Source: Apostichopus japonicus
Taxonomy: Eukaryota > Echinodermata > Holothuroidea > Aspidochirotida > Stichopodidae
Length of the DNA: 64,000 nt
Assembly (NCBI RefSeq): GCF_037975245.1
Contig: NC_092569.1
Span: 1,027,001-1,091,000 of the forward strand
Direction: 5' to 3'
Positions within the stretch are counted from its first letter, which is position 1; each line of letters opens with the position of its first letter. A program made the position numbers and the translations under genes. This document shows positions 32,601-48,170 of the stretch, one piece after another. The notes beneath the pieces are model-generated. The model was given only the letters and a program-made list of their open reading frames with translations, did not search any database and was not told the origin of the DNA.

Positions 32601-34599
32601 CTGACCTGCTGAATGTTATAGAGTAGCATTGCAGATGTGGGACAAGAGACTGACCTGCTGAATGTTATCAATGTAGCATTGCAGATGAGGGACAAGAGAC
32701 TGACCTGCTGAATGTTATCAATGTAGCATTGCAGATGTGGGACAAGAGACTGACCTGCTGAATGTTATAGAGTAGCATTGCAGATGTGGGACAAGAGACT
32801 GACCTGCTGAATGTTATAGAGTAGCATTGCAGATGTGGGACAAGAGACTGACATGCTGAATGTTATCAATGTAGCATTGCAGATGTGAGACAAGAGACTG
32901 ACCTGCTGAATGTTATCAATGTAGCAATGCAGATGTGGGACAAGAGACTGACCTGCTGAATGTTATCGGTGTAGCATTGCAGATGAGGGACAAGAGACTG
33001 ACCTGCTGAATGTTATAGAGTAGCATTGCAGATGTGGGACAAGAGACTGACCTGCTGAATGTTATCAGTGTAGCATTGCAGATGAGGGACAAGAGACTGA
33101 CCTGCTGAATGTTATAGAGTAGCATTGCAGATGTGGGACAAGAGACTGACCTGCTGAATGTTACCAGAGTAGCATTGCAGATGTGAGACAAGAGACTGAC
33201 CTGCTGAATGTTATCAATGTAGCATTGCAGATGTGGGACAAGAGACTGACCTGCTGAATGTTATCAGAGTAGCATTGCAGATGTGAGACAAGAGACTGAC
33301 CTGCTGAATGTTATCGGTGTAGCATTGCAGATGAGGGACAAGAGACTGACCTGCTGAATGTTATAGAGTAGCATTGCAGATGTGAGACAAGAGACTGACC
33401 TGCTGAATGTTATCGGTGTATCATTGCAGATGAGGGACAAGAGACTGACCTGCTGAATGTTATCAATGTAGCATTGCAGATGTGGGACAAGAGACTGACC
33501 TGCTGAATGTTATCGGTGTAGCATTGCAGATGAGGGACAAGAGACTGACCTGCTGAATGTTATAGAGTAGCATTGCAGATGAGGGACAAGAGACTGACCT
33601 GCTGAATGTTATAGAGTAGCATTGCAGATGTGGGACAAGAGACTGACCTGCTGAATGTTATAGAGTAGCATTGCAGATGTGAGACAAGAGACTGACCTGC
33701 TGAATGTTATCAATGTAGCATTGCAGATGAGGGACAAGAGACTGACCTGCTGAATGTTATCAATGTAGCATTGCAGATGTGGGACAAGAGACTGACCTGC
33801 TGAATGTTATCGGTGTAGCATTGCAGATGAGGGACAAGAGACTGACCTGCTGAATGTTATAGAGTAGCATTGCAGATGAGGGACAAGAGACTGACCTGCT
33901 GAATGTTATCAGAGTAGCATTGCAGATGTGGGACAAGAGACTGACCTGCTGAATGTTATCAATGTAGCATTGCAGATGTGAGACAAGAGACTGACCTGCT
34001 GAATGTTATCAATGTAGCATTGCAGATGTGGGACAAGAGACTGACCTGCTGAATGTTATCGGTGTAGCATTGCAGATGAGGGACAAGAGACTGACCTGCT
34101 GAATGTTATAGAGTAGCATTGCAAATGTGGGACAAGAGACTGACCTGCTGAATGTTATCAATGTAGCATTGCAGATGTGAGACAAGAGACTGACCTGCTG
34201 AATGTTATCAATGTAGCATTGCAGATGTGAGACGAGACTGACTTGCTGAATGTTATCAGAGTAGCATTGCAGATGTGAGACAAGAGACTGACCTGCTGAA
34301 TGTTATCGGTGTAGCATTGCAGATGAGGGACAAGAGACTGACCTGCTGAATGTTATAGAGTAGCATTGCAGATGTGGGACAAGAGACTGACCTGCTGAAT
34401 GTTACCAGAGTAGCATTGCAGATGTGAGACAAGAGACTGACCTGCTGAATGTTATCAATGTAGCATTGCAGATGTGGGACAAGAGACTGACCTGCTGAAT
34501 GTTATCAGAGTAGCATTGCAGATGTGAGACAAGAGACTGACCTGCTGAATGTTATCGGTGTAGCATTGCAGATGAGGGACAAGAGACTGACCTGCTGAA

Positions 34600-37500
34600 T
34601 GTTATAGAGTAGCATTGCAGATGTGAGACAAGAGACTGACCTGCTGAATGTTATCAATGTAGCATTGCAGATGACGGACAAGAGACTGACCTGCTGAATG
34701 TTATCAATGTAGCATTGCAGATGTGGGACAAGAGATTGACCTGCTGAATGTTATCGGTGTAGCATTGCAGATGAGGGACAAGAGACTGACCTGCTGAATG
34801 TTATAGAGCAGCATTGCAGATGAGGGACAAGAGACTGACCTGCTGAATGTTATAGAGTAGCATTGCAGATGTGGGACAAGAGACTGACCTGCTGAATGTT
34901 ATCAATGTAGCATTGCAGATGTGAGACAAGAGACTGACCTGCTGAATGTTATCAATGTAGCATTGCAGATGTGGGACAAGAGACTGACCTGCTGAATGTT
35001 ATCGGTGTAGCATTGCAGATGTGAGACAAGAGACTGACCTGCTGAATGTTATCGGTGTAGCATTGCAGATGAGGGACAAGAGACTGACCTGCTGAATGTT
35101 ATAGAGTAGCATTGCAGATGTGAGACAAGAGACTGACCTGCTGAATGTTATCAATGTAGCATTGCAGATGAGGGACAAGAGACTGACCTGCTGAATGTTA
35201 TCAATGTAGCATTGCAGATGTGGGACAAGAGACTGACCTGCTGAATGTTATCGGTGTAGCATTGCAGATGAGGGACAAGAGACTGACCTGCTGAATGTTA
35301 TAGAGTAGCATTGCAGATGAGGGACAAGAGACTGACCTGCTGAATGTTATAGAGTAGCATTGCAGATGTGGGACAAGAGACTGACCTGCTGAATGTTATA
35401 GAGTAGCATTGCAGATGTGAGACAAGAGACTGACCTGCTGAATGTAATCAATGTAGCATTGCAGATGTGGGACAAGAGACTGACCTGCTGAATGTTATCG
35501 GTGTAGCATTGCAGATTAGGGACAAGAGACTGACCTGCTGAATGTTATAGAGTAGCATTGCAGATGTGGGACAAGAGACTGACCTGCTGAATGTTATCAA
35601 TGTAGCATTGCAGATGTGAGACAAGAGACTGACCTGCTGAATGTTATCAATGTAGCATTGCAGATGTGGGACAAGAGACTGACCTGCTGAATGTTATCGG
35701 TGTAGCATTGCAGATGTGAGACAAGAGACTGACCTGCTGAATGTTATCGGTGTAGCATTGCAGATGAGGGACAAGAGACTGACCTGCTGAATGTTATAGA
35801 GTAGCATTGCAGATGTGAGACAAGAGACTGACCTGCTGAATGTTATCAATGTAGCATTGCAGATGAGGGACAAGAGACTGACCTGCTGAATGTTATCAAT
35901 GTAGCATTGCAGATGTGGGACAAGAGACTGACCTGCTGAATGTTATCGGTGTAGCATTGCAGATGAGGGACAAGAGACTGACCTGCTGAATGTTATAGAG
36001 TAGCATTGCAGATGAGGGACAAGAGACTGACCTGCTGAATGTTATAGAGTAGCATTGTAGATGTGGGACAAGAGACTGACCTGCTGAATGTTATAGAGTA
36101 GCATTGCAGATGTGAGACAAGAGACTGACCTGCTGAATGTAATCAATGTAGCATTGCAGATGTGGGACAAGAGACTGACCTGCTGAATGTTATCGGTGTA
36201 GCATTGCAGATTAGGGACAAGAGACTGACCTGCTGAATGTTATAGAGTAGCATTGCAGATGTGGGACAAGAGACTGACCTGCTGAATGTTATCAATGTAG
36301 CATTGCAGATGTGAGACAAGATACTGACCTGCTGAATGTTATCAATGTAGCATTGCAGATGTGGGACAAGAGACTGACCTGCTGAATGTTATCGGTGTAG
36401 CATTGCAGATGAGGGACAAGAGACTGACCTGCTGAATGTTATAGAGTAGCATTGCAGATGTGGGACAAGAGACTGACCTGCTGAATGTTATCAGTGTAGT
36501 ATTGCAGATGTGGGACAAGAGACTGACCTGCTGAATGTTATCAATGTAGCATTGCAGATGAGGGACAAGAGACTGACCTGCTGAATGTTATCAGAGTAGC
36601 ATTGCAGATGTGAGACAAGAGACTGACCTGCTGAATGTTATCAGTGTAGCATTGCAGATGAGGGACAAGAGACTGACCTGCTGAATGTTATAGAGTAGCA
36701 TTGCAGATGTGAGACAAGAGACTGACCTGCTGAATGTTATCAGAGTAGCATTGCAGATGTGAGACAAGAGACTGACCTGCTGAATGTTATCAGAGTAGCA
36801 TTGCAGATGTGAGACAAGAGACTGACCTGCTGAATGTTATAGAGTAGCATTGCAGATGAGGGACAAGAGACTGACCTGCTGAATGTTATAGAGTAGCATT
36901 GTAGATGTGGGACAAGAGACTGACCTGCTGAATGTTATAGAGTAGCATTGCAGATGTGAGACAAGAGACTGACCTGCTGAATGTAATCAATGTAGCATTG
37001 CAGATGTGGGACAAGAGACTGACCTGCTGAATGTTATCGGTGTAGCATTGCAGATTAGGGACAAGAGACTGACCTGCTGAATGTTATAGAGTAGCATTGC
37101 AGATGTGGGACAAGAGACTGACCTGCTGAATGTTATCAATGTAGCATTGCAGATGTGAGACAAGATACTGACCTGCTGAATGTTATCAATGTAGCATTGC
37201 AGATGTGGGACAAGAGACTGACCTGCTGAATGTTATCGGTGTAGCATTGCAGATGAGGGACAAGAGACTGACCTGCTGAATGTTATAGAGTAGCATTGCA
37301 GATGTGGGACAAGAGACTGACCTGCTGAATGTTATCAGTGTAGTATTGCAGATGTGGGACAAGAGACTGACCTGCTGAATGTTATCAATGTAGCATTGCA
37401 GATGAGGGACAAGAGACTGACCTGCTGAATGTTATCAGAGTAGCATTGCAGATGTGAGACAAGAGACTGACCTGCTGAATGTTATCAGTGTAGCATTGCA

Positions 37501-37760
37501 GATGAGGGACAAGAGACTGACCTGCTGAATGTTATAGAGTAGCATTGCAGATGTGAGACAAGAGACTGACCTGCTGAATGTTATCAGAGTAGCATTGCAG
37601 ATGTGAGACAAGAGACTGACCTGCTGAATGTTATCAGAGTAGCATTGCAGATGTGAGACAAGAGACTGACCTGCTGAATGTTATCAATGTAGCATTGCAG
37701 ATGAGGGACAAGAGACTGACCTGCTGAATGTTATCAATGTAGCATTGCAGATGTGGGACA
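34600..37760. repeat. Array sub-block with ~0.70- and ~0.84-kb higher-order repeats
   Basis: The rare variant GCAGATTAGGG occurs at 35511, 36206 and about 37050. The rare CATTGTAGATG occurs at 36053 and 36897, 844 bp apart. Both reappear inside identical runs of unit types, showing duplication of blocks of 14-17 units. Confidence 0.7.
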
Positions 37761-38279
37761 AGAGACTGACCTGCTGAATGTTATCGGTGTAGCATTGCAG
37801 ATGAGGGACAAGAGACTGACCTGCTGAATGTTATAGAGTAGCATTGCAGATGAGGGACAAGAGACTGACCTGCTGAATGTTATAGAGTAGCATTGCAGAT
37901 GTGGGACAAGAGACTGACCTGCTGAATGTTATCAATGTAGCATTGCAGATGTGAGACAAGAGACTGACCTGCTGAATGTTATCGGTGTAGCATTGCAGAT
38001 GAGGGACAAGAGACTGACCTGCTGAATGTTATCAGAGTAGCATTGCAGATGCGAGACAAGAGACTGACCTGCTGAATGTTATCAGTGTAGCATTGCAGAT
38101 GAGGGACAAGAGACTGACCTGCTGAATGTTATCGGTGTAGCATTGCAGATGAGGGACAAGAGACTGACCTGCTGAATGTTATCAACGTACAGTAGCATTG
38201 CAGATGTGGGACAAGAGACTGACCTGCTGAATGTTATCAGAGTAGCATTGCAGATGTGAGACAAGAGACTGACCTGCTG

Positions 38280-41200
38280 AATGTTATCGGTGTAGCATTG
38301 CAGATGTGAGACAAGAGACTGACCTGCTGAATGTTATCGGTGTAGCATTGCAGATGAGGGACAAGAGACTGACCTGCTGAATGTTATAGAGTAGCATTGC
38401 AGATGTGAGACAAGAGACTGACCTGCTGAATGTTTTCAATGTAGCATTGCAGATGAGGGACAAGAGACTGACCTGCTGAATGTTATCAATGTAGCATTGC
38501 AAAAGGGGGACAAGAGACTTACCTGCTGAATGTTATCGGTGTAGCATTGCAGATGAGGGACAAGAGACTGACCTGCTGAATGTTATAGAGTAGCATTGCA
38601 GATGAGGGACAAGAGACTGACCTGCTGAATGTTATAGAGTAGCATTGCAGATGTGGGCAAGAGACTGACCTGCTGAATGTTATAGAGTAGCATTGCAGAT
38701 GTGAGACAAGAGACTGACCTGCTGAATGTTATCAATGTAGCATTGCAGATGTGGGACAAGAGACTGACCTGCTGAATGTTATCGGTGTAGCATTGCAGAT
38801 GAGGGACAAGAGACTGACCTGCTGAATGTTATAGAGTAGCATTGCAGATGTGGGACAAGAGACTGACCTGCTGAATGTTATCAATGTAGCATTGCAGATG
38901 TGGGACAAGAGACTGACCTGCTGAATGTTATCAGAGTAGCATTGCAGATGTGAGACAAGAGACTGACCTGCTGAATGTTATCGGTGTAGCATTGCAGATG
39001 AGGGACAAGAGACTGACCTGCTGAATGTTATAGAGTAGCATTGCAGATGTGGGACAAGAGACTGACCTGCTGAATGTTATCAGTGTAGCATTGCAGATGT
39101 GGGACAAGAGACTGACCTGCTGAATGTTATCAGAGTAGCATTGCAGATGAGGGACAAGAGACTGACCTGCTGAATGTTATCAGAGTAGCATTGCAGATGT
39201 GAGACAAGAGACTGACCTGCTGAATGTTATCAGTGTAGCATTGCAGATGAGGGACAAGAGACTGACCTGCTGAATGTTATAGAGTAGCATTGCAGATGTG
39301 AGACAAGAGACTGACCTGCTGAATGTTATCAGAGTAGCATTGCAGATGTGAGACAAGAGACTGACCTGCTGAATGTTATCAGAGTAGCATTGCAGATGTG
39401 AGACAAGAGACTGACCTGCTGAATGTTATCAATGTAGCATTGCAGATGAGGGACAAGAGACTGACCTGCTGAATGTTATCAATGTAGCATTGCAGATGTG
39501 GGACAAGAGACTGACCTGCTGAATGTTATCGGTGTAGCATTGCAGATGAGGGACAAGAGACTGACCTGCTGAATGTTATAGAGTAGCATTGCAGATGAGG
39601 GACAAGAGACTGACCTGCTGAATGTTATAGAGTAGCATTGCAGATGTGGGACAAGAGACTGACCTGCTGAATGTTATCAATGTAGCATTGCAGATGTGAG
39701 ACAAGAGACTGACCTGCTGAATGTTATCAATGTAGCATTGCAGATGTGAGACGAGACTGACTTGCTGAATGTTATCAGAGTAGCATTGCAGATGTGAGAC
39801 AAGAGACTGACCTGCTGAATGTTATCAATGTAGCATTGCAGATGTGAGACAAGAGACTGACCTGCTGAATGTTATCAATGTAGCATTGCAGATGTGAGAC
39901 GAGACTGACTTGCTGAATGTTATCAGAGTAGCATTGCAGATGTGAGACAAGAGACTGACCTGCTGAATGTTATCGGTGTAGCATTGCAGATGAGGGACAA
40001 GAGACTGACCTGCTGAATGTTATCAACGTAGTATTGCAGATGTGGGACAAGAGACTGACCTGCTGAATGTTACCAGAGTAGCATTGCAGATGTGAGACAA
40101 GAGACTGACCTGCTGAATGTTATCGGTGTAGCATTGCAGATGTGAGACAAGAGACTGACCTGCTGAATGTTATCGGTGTAGCATTGCAGATGAGGGACAA
40201 GAGACTGACCTGCTGAATGTTATAGAGTAGCATTGCAGATGTGAGACAAGAGACTGACCTGCTGAATGTTATCAATGTAGCATTGCAGATGAGGGACAAG
40301 AGACTGACCTGCTGAATGTTATCAATGTAGCATTGCAAAAGGGGGACAAGAGACTGACCTGCTGAATGTTATCGGTGTAGCATTGCAGATGAGGGACAAG
40401 AGACTGACCTGCTGAATGTTATAGAGTAGCATTGCAGATGAGGGACAAGAGACTGACCTGCTGAATGTTATAGAGTAGCATTGGAGATGTGGGCAAGAGA
40501 CTGACCTGCTGAATGTTATAGAGTAGCATTGCAGATGTGAGACAAGAGACTGACCTGCTGAATGTTATCAATGTAGCATTGCAGATGTGGACAAGAGACT
40601 GACCTGCTGAATGTTATCGGTGTAGCATTGCAGATGAGGGACAAGAGACTGACCTGCTGAATGTTATAGAGTAGCATTGCAGATGTGGGACAAGAGACTG
40701 ACCTGCTGAATGTTATCAATGTAGCATTGCAGATGTGGGACAAGAGACTGACCTGCTGAATGTTATCAGAGTAGCATTGCAGATGTGAGACAAGAGACTG
40801 ACCTGCTGAATGTTATCGGTGTAGCATTGCAGATGAGGGACAAGAGACTGACCTGCTGAATGTTATAGAGTAGCATTGCAGATGTGAGACAAGAGACTGA
40901 CCTGCTGAATGTTATCAATGTAGCATTGCAGATGAGGGACAAGAGACTGACCTGCTGAATGTTATAGAGTAGCATTGCAGATGTGGGACAAGAGACTGAC
41001 CTGCTGAATGTTATCAATGTAGCATTGCAGATGTGAGACGAGACTGACTTGCTGAATGTTATCAGAGTAGCATTGCAGATGTGAGACAAGAGACTGACCT
41101 GCTGAATGTTATCGGTGTAGCATTGCAGATGAGGGACAAGAGACTGACCTGCTGAATGTTATAGAGTAGCATTGCAGATGTGGGACAAGAGACTGACCTG

Positions 41201-41990
41201 CTGAATGTTATAGAGTAGCATTGCAGATGAGGGACAAGAGACTGACCTGCTGAATGTTATAGAGTAGCATTGCAGATGTGGGACAAGAGACTGACCTGCT
41301 GAATGTTATCAATGTAGCATTGCAGATGTGAGACAAGAGACTGACCTGCTGAATGTTATAGAGTAGCATTGCAGATGTGAGACAAGAGACTGACCTGCTG
41401 AATGTTATCGGTGTAGCATTGCAGATGAGGGACAAGAGACTGACCTGCTGAATGTTATAGAGTAGCATTGCAAATGTGAGACAAGAGACTGACCTGCTGA
41501 ATGTTATCAATGTAGCATTGCAGATGTGAGACAAGAGACTGACCTGCTGAATGTTATCAATGTAGCATTGCAGATGTGAGACGAGACTGACTTGCTGAAT
41601 GTTATCAGAGTAGCATTGCAGATGTGAGACAAGAGACTGACCTGCTGAATGTTATCGGTGTAGCATTGCAGATGAGGGACAAGAGACTGACCTGCTGAAT
41701 GTTATCAACGTAGCATTGCAGATGTGGGACAAGAGACTGACCTGCTGAATGTTACCAGAGTAGCATTGCAGATGTGAGACAAGAGACTGACCTGCTGAAT
41801 GTTATCGGTGTAGCATTGCAGATGTGAGACAAGAGACTGACCTGCTGAATGTTATCGGTGTAGCATTGCAGATGAGGGACAAGAGACTGACCTGCTGAAT
41901 GTTATCAATGTAGCATTGCAGATGAGGGACAAGAGACTGACCTGCTGAATGTTATCAATGTAGCATTGCAAAAGGGGGACAAGAGACTGA
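38280..41990. repeat. Array sub-block with ~1.84- and ~1.63-kb higher-order repeats
   Basis: The marker GCAAAAGGGGGA lies at about 38501, 40337 and 41970 (spacings 1836 and 1633 bp). The marker GTGGGCAAGAG lies near 38653, 40489 and 42122. The order of unit types between markers is largely shared. Confidence 0.7.
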
Positions 41991-44900
41991 CCTGCTGAAT
42001 GTTATCGGTGTAGCATTGCAGATGAGGGACAAGAGACTGACCTGCTGAATGTTATAGAGTAGCATTGCAGATGAGGGACAAGAGACTGACCTGCTGAATG
42101 TTATAGAGTAGCATTGCAGATGTGGGCAAGAGACTGACCTGCTGAATGTTATAGAGTAGCATTGCAGATGTGAGACAAGAGACTGACCTGCTGAATGTTA
42201 TCAATGTAGCATTGCAGATGTGGACAAGAGACTGACCTGCTGAATGTTATCGGTGTAGCATTGCAGATGAGGGACAAGAGACTGACCTGCTGAATGTTAT
42301 AGAGTAGCATTGCAGATGTGGGACAAGAGACTGACCTGCTGAATGTTATCAATGTAGCATTGCAGATGTGGGACAAGAGACTGACCTGCTGAATGTTATC
42401 AGAGTAGCATTGCAGATGTGAGACAAGAGACTGACCTGCTGAATGTTATCGGTGTAGCATTGCAGATGAGGGACAAGAGACTGACCTGCTGAATGTTATA
42501 GAGTAGCATTGCAGATGTGAGACAAGAGACTGACCTGCTGAATGTTATCAATGTAGCATTGCAGATGAGGGACAAGAGACTGACCTGCTGAATGTTATAG
42601 AGTAGCATTGCAGATGTGGGACAAGAGACTGACCTGCTGAATGTTATCAATGTAGCATTGCAGATGTGAGACAAGAGACTGACCTGCTGAATGTTATCAA
42701 TGTAGCATTGCAGATGAGGGACAAGAGACTGACCTGCTGAATGTTATCAATGTAGCATTGCAGATGTGGGACAAGAGACTGACCTGCTGAATGTTATCGG
42801 TGTAGCATTGCAGATGAGGGACAAGAGACTGACCTGCTGAATGTTATCAATGTAGCATTGCAGATGAGGGACAAGAGACTGACCTGCTGAATGTTATAGA
42901 GTAGCATTGCAGATGTGGGACAAGAGACTGACCTGCTGAATGTTATCAATGTAGCATTGCAGATGTGAGACAAGAGACTGACCTGCTGAATGTTATCAAT
43001 GTAGCATTGCAGATGTGGGACAAGAGAGACTGACCTGCTGAATGTTATAGAGTAGCATTGCAGATGTGAGACAAGAGACTGACCTGCTGAATGTTATCAG
43101 AGTAGCATTGCATATGTGAGACAAGAGACTGACCTGCTGAATGTTATCAGAGTAGCATTGCAGATGTGAGACAAGAGACTGACCTGCTGAATGTTATCAA
43201 TGTAGCATTGCAGATGAGGGACAAGAGACTGACCTGCTGAATGTTATCAATGTAGCATTGCAGATGTGGGACAAGAGACTGACCTGCTGAATGTTATCGG
43301 TGTAGAATTGCAGATGAGGGACAAGAGACTGACCTGCTGAATGTTATAGAGTAGCATTGCAGATGAGGGACAAGAGACTGACCTGCTGAATGTTATAGAG
43401 TAGCATTGCAGATGTGGGACAAGAGACTGACCTGCTGAATGTTATCAATGTAGCATTGCAGATGTGAGACAAGAGACTGACCTGCTGAATGTTATCAATG
43501 TAGCATTGCAGATGTGGGACAAGAGACTGACCTGCTGAATGTTATCGGTGTAGCATTGCAGATGAGGGACAAGAGACTGACCTGCTGAATGTTATAGAGT
43601 AGCATTGCAAATGTGGGACAAGAGACTGACCTGCTGAATGTTATCAATGTAGCATTGCAGATGTGAGACAAGAGACTGACCTGCTGAATGTTATCAATGT
43701 AGCATTGCAGATGTGAGACGAGACTGACTTGCTGAATGTTATCAGAGTAGCATTGCAGATGTGAGACAAGAGACTGACCTGCTGAATGTTATCGGTGTAG
43801 CATTGCAGATGAGGGACAAGAGACTGACCTGCTGAATGTTATAGAGTAGCATTGCAGATGTGGGACAAGAGACTGACCTGCTGAATGTTACCAGAGTAGC
43901 ATTGCAGATGTGAGACAAGAGACTGACCTGCTGAATGTTATCAATGTAGCATTGCAGATGTGGGACAAGAGACTGACCTGCTCAATGTTATCGGTGTAGC
44001 ATTGCAGATGAGGGACAAGAGACTGACCTACTAAATGTTATAGAGCAGCATTGCAGATGAGGGACAAGAGACTGACCTGCTGAATGTTATAGAGTAGCAT
44101 TGCAGATGTGGGACAAGAGACTGACCTGGTGAATGTTATCAATGTAGCATTGCAGATGTGAGACAAGAGACTGACCTGCTGAATGTTATCAATGTAGCAT
44201 TGCAGATGTGGGACAAGAGACTGACCTGCTGAATGTTATCGGTGTAGCATTGCAGATGTGAGACAAGAGACTGACCTGCTGAATGTTATCGGTGTAGCAT
44301 TGCAGATGAGGGACAAGAGACTGACCTGCTGAATGTTATAGAGTAGCATTGCAGATGTGAGACAAGAGACTGACCTGCTGAATGTTATCAATGTAGCATT
44401 GCAGATGAGGGACAAGAGACTGACCTGCTGAATGTTATAGAGTAGCATTGCAGATGTGGGACAAGAGACTGACCTGCTGAATGTTATCAATGTAGCATTG
44501 CAGATGTGGGACAAGAGACTGACCTGCTGAATGTTATCAGAGTAGCATTGCAGATGTGAGACAAGAGACTGACCTGCTGAATGTTATCGGTGTAGCATTG
44601 CAGATGAGGGACAAGAGACTGACCTGCTGAATGTTATAGAGTAGCATTGCAGATGTGAGACAAGAGACTGACCTGCTGAATGTTATCAATGTAGCATTGC
44701 AGATGAGGGACAAGAGACTGACCTGCTGAATGTTATAGAGTAGCATTGCAGATGTGGGACAAGAGACTGACCTGCTGAATGTTATCAATGTAGCATTGCA
44801 GATGTGAGACGAGACTGACTTGCTGAATGTTATCAGAGTAGCATTGCAGATGTGAGACAAGAGACTGACCTGCTGAATGTTATCGGTGTAGCATTGCAGA

Positions 44901-47900
44901 TGAGGGACAAGAGACTGACCTGCTGAATGTTATAGAGTAGCATTGCAGATGTGGGACAAGAGACTGACCTGCTGAATGTTATAGAGTAGCATTGCAGATG
45001 AGGGACAAGAGACTGACCTGCTGAATGTTATAGAGTAGCATTGCAGATGTGGGACAAGAGACTGACCTGCTGAATGTTATCAATGTAGCATTGCAGATGT
45101 GAGACAAGAGACTGACCTGCTGAATGTTATAGAGTAGCATTGCAGATGTGAGACAAGAGACTGACCTGCTGAATGTTATCGGTGTAGCATTGCAGATGAG
45201 GGACAAGAGACTGACCTGCTGAATGTTATAGAGTAGCATTGCAAATGTGAGACAAGAGACTGACCTGCTGAATGTTATCAATGTAGCATTGCAGATGTGA
45301 GACAAGAGACTGACCTGCTGAATGTTATCAATGTAGCATTGCAGATGTGAGACGAGACTGACTTGCTGAATGTTATCAGAGTAGCATTGCAGATGTGAGA
45401 CAAGAGACTGACCTGCTGAATGTTATCGGTGTAGCATTGCAGATGAGGGACAAGAGACTGACCTGCTGAATGTTATCAACGTAGCATTGCAGATGTGGGA
45501 CAAGAGACTGACCTGCTGAATGTTACCAGAGTAGCATTGCAGATGTGAGACAAGAGACTGACCTGCTGAATGTTATCGGTGTAGCATTGCAGATGTGAGA
45601 CAAGAGACTGACCTGCTGAATGTTATCGGTGTAGCATTGCAGATGAGGGACAAGAGACTGACCTGCTGAATGTTATCAATGTAGCATTGCAGATGAGGGA
45701 CAAGAGACTGACCTGCTGAATGTTATCAATGTAGCATTGCAAAAGGGGGACAAGAGACTGACCTGCTGAATGTTATCGGTGTAGCATTGCAGATGAGGGA
45801 CAAGAGACTGACCTGCTGAATGTTATAGAGTAGCATTGCAGATGAGGGACAAGAGACTGACCTGCTGAATGTTATAGAGTAGCATTGCAGATGTGGGCAA
45901 GAGACTGACCTGCTGAATGTTATAGAGTAGCATTGCAGATGTGAGACAAGAGACTGACCTGCTGAATGTTATCAATGTAGCATTGCAGATGTGGACAAGA
46001 GACTGACCTGCTGAATGTTATCGGTGTAGCATTGCAGATGAGGGACAAGAGACTGACCTGCTGAATGTTATAGAGTAGCATTGCAGATGTGGGACAAGAG
46101 ACTGACCTGCTGAATGTTATCAATGTAGCATTGCAGATGTGGGACAAGAGACTGACCTGCTGAATGTTATCAGAGTAGCATTGCAGATGTGAGACAAGAG
46201 ACTGACCTGCTGAATGTTATCGGTGTAGCATTGCAGATGAGGGACAAGAGACTGACCTGCTGAATGTTATAGAGTAGCATTGCAGATGTGAGACAAGAGA
46301 CTGACCTGCTGAATGTTATCAATGTAGCATTGCAGATGAGGGACAAGAGACTGACCTGCTGAATGTTATAGAGTAGCATTGCAGATGTGGGACAAGAGAC
46401 TGACCTGCTGAATGTTATCAATGTAGCATTGCAGATGTGAGACAAGAGACTGACCTGCTGAATGTTATCAATGTAGCATTGCAGATGAGGGACAAGAGAC
46501 TGACCTGCTGAATGTTATCAATGTAGCATTGCAGATGTGGGACAAGAGACTGACCTGCTGAATGTTATCGGTGTAGCATTGCAGATGAGGGACAAGAGAC
46601 TGACCTGCTGAATGTTATAGAGTAGCATTGCAGATGAGGGACAAGAGACTGACCTGCTGAATGTTATAGAGTAGCATTGCAGATGTGGGACAAGAGACTG
46701 ACCTGCTGAATGTTATCAATGTAGCATTGCAGATGTGAGACAAGAGACTGACCTGCTGAATGTTATCAATGTAGCATTGCAGATGTGGGACAAGAGAGAC
46801 TGACCTGCTGAATGTTATAGAGTAGCATTGCAGATGTGAGACAAGAGACTGACCTGCTGAATGTTATCAGAGTAGCATTGCATATGTGAGACAAGAGACT
46901 GACCTGCTGAATGTTATCAGAGTAGCATTGCAGATGTGAGACAAGAGACTGACCTGCTGAATGTTATCAATGTAGCATTGCAGATGAGGGACAAGAGACT
47001 GACCTGCTGAATGTTATCAATGTAGCATTGCAGATGTGGGACAAGAGACTGACCTGCTGAATGTTATCGGTGTAGAATTGCAGATGAGGGACAAGAGACT
47101 GACCTGCTGAATGTTATAGAGTAGCATTGCAGATGAGGGACAAGAGACTGACCTGCTGAATGTTATAGAGTAGCATTGCAGATGTGGGACAAGAGACTGA
47201 CCTGCTGAATGTTATCAATGTAGCATTGCAGATGTGAGACAAGAGACTGACCTGCTGAATGTTATCAATGTAGCATTGCAGATGTGGGACAAGAGACTGA
47301 CCTGCTGAATGTTATCGGTGTAGCATTGCAGATGAGGGACAAGAGACTGACCTGCTGAATGTTATAGAGTAGCATTGCAAATGTGGGACAAGAGACTGAC
47401 CTGCTGAATGTTATCAATGTAGCATTGCAGATGTGAGACAAGAGACTGACCTGCTGAATGTTATCAATGTAGCATTGCAGATGTGAGACGAGACTGACTT
47501 GCTGAATGTTATCAGAGTAGCATTGCAGATGTGAGACAAGAGACTGACCTGCTGAATGTTATCGGTGTAGCATTGCAGATGAGGGACAAGAGACTGACCT
47601 GCTGAATGTTATAGAGTAGCATTGCAGATGTGGGACAAGAGACTGACCTGCTGAATGTTACCAGAGTAGCATTGCAGATGTGAGACAAGAGACTGACCTG
47701 CTGAATGTTATCAATGTAGCATTGCAGATGTGGGACAAGAGACTGACCTGCTCAATGTTATCGGTGTAGCATTGCAGATGAGGGACAAGAGACTGACCTA
47801 CTAAATGTTATAGAGCAGCATTGCAGATGAGGGACAAGAGACTGACCTGCTGAATGTTATAGAGTAGCATTGCAGATGTGGGACAAGAGACTGACCTGGT

Positions 47901-48170
47901 GAATGTTATCAATGTAGCATTGCAGATGTGAGACAAGAGACTGACCTGCTGAATGTTATCAATGTAGCATTGCAGATGTGGGACAAGAGACTGACCTGCT
48001 GAATGTTATCGGTGTAGCATTGCAGATGTGAGACAAGAGACTGACCTGCTGAATGTTATCGGTGTAGCATTGCAGATGAGGGACAAGAGACTGACCTGCT
48101 GAATGTTATAGAGTAGCATTGCAGATGTGAGACAAGAGACTGACCTGCTGAATGTTATCAATGTAGCATT
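40630..48170. repeat. 3.77-kb higher-order repeat in tandem
   Basis: About 40630-44400 and 44400-48170 are near-identical at a constant offset of 3770-3771 bp. Rare markers recur at that offset: AAAAGGGGGA (41970, 45741), GTGGGCAAGAG (42122, 45893), CAAGAGAGACTG (43021, 46791), CTGCTCAATG (43980, 47750) and CTGGTGAATG (44126, 47896). The 1-bp change in offset comes from one unit whose linker is CAATGT in the first copy and AGAGT in the second. Each block holds about 75 units. Confidence 0.85.
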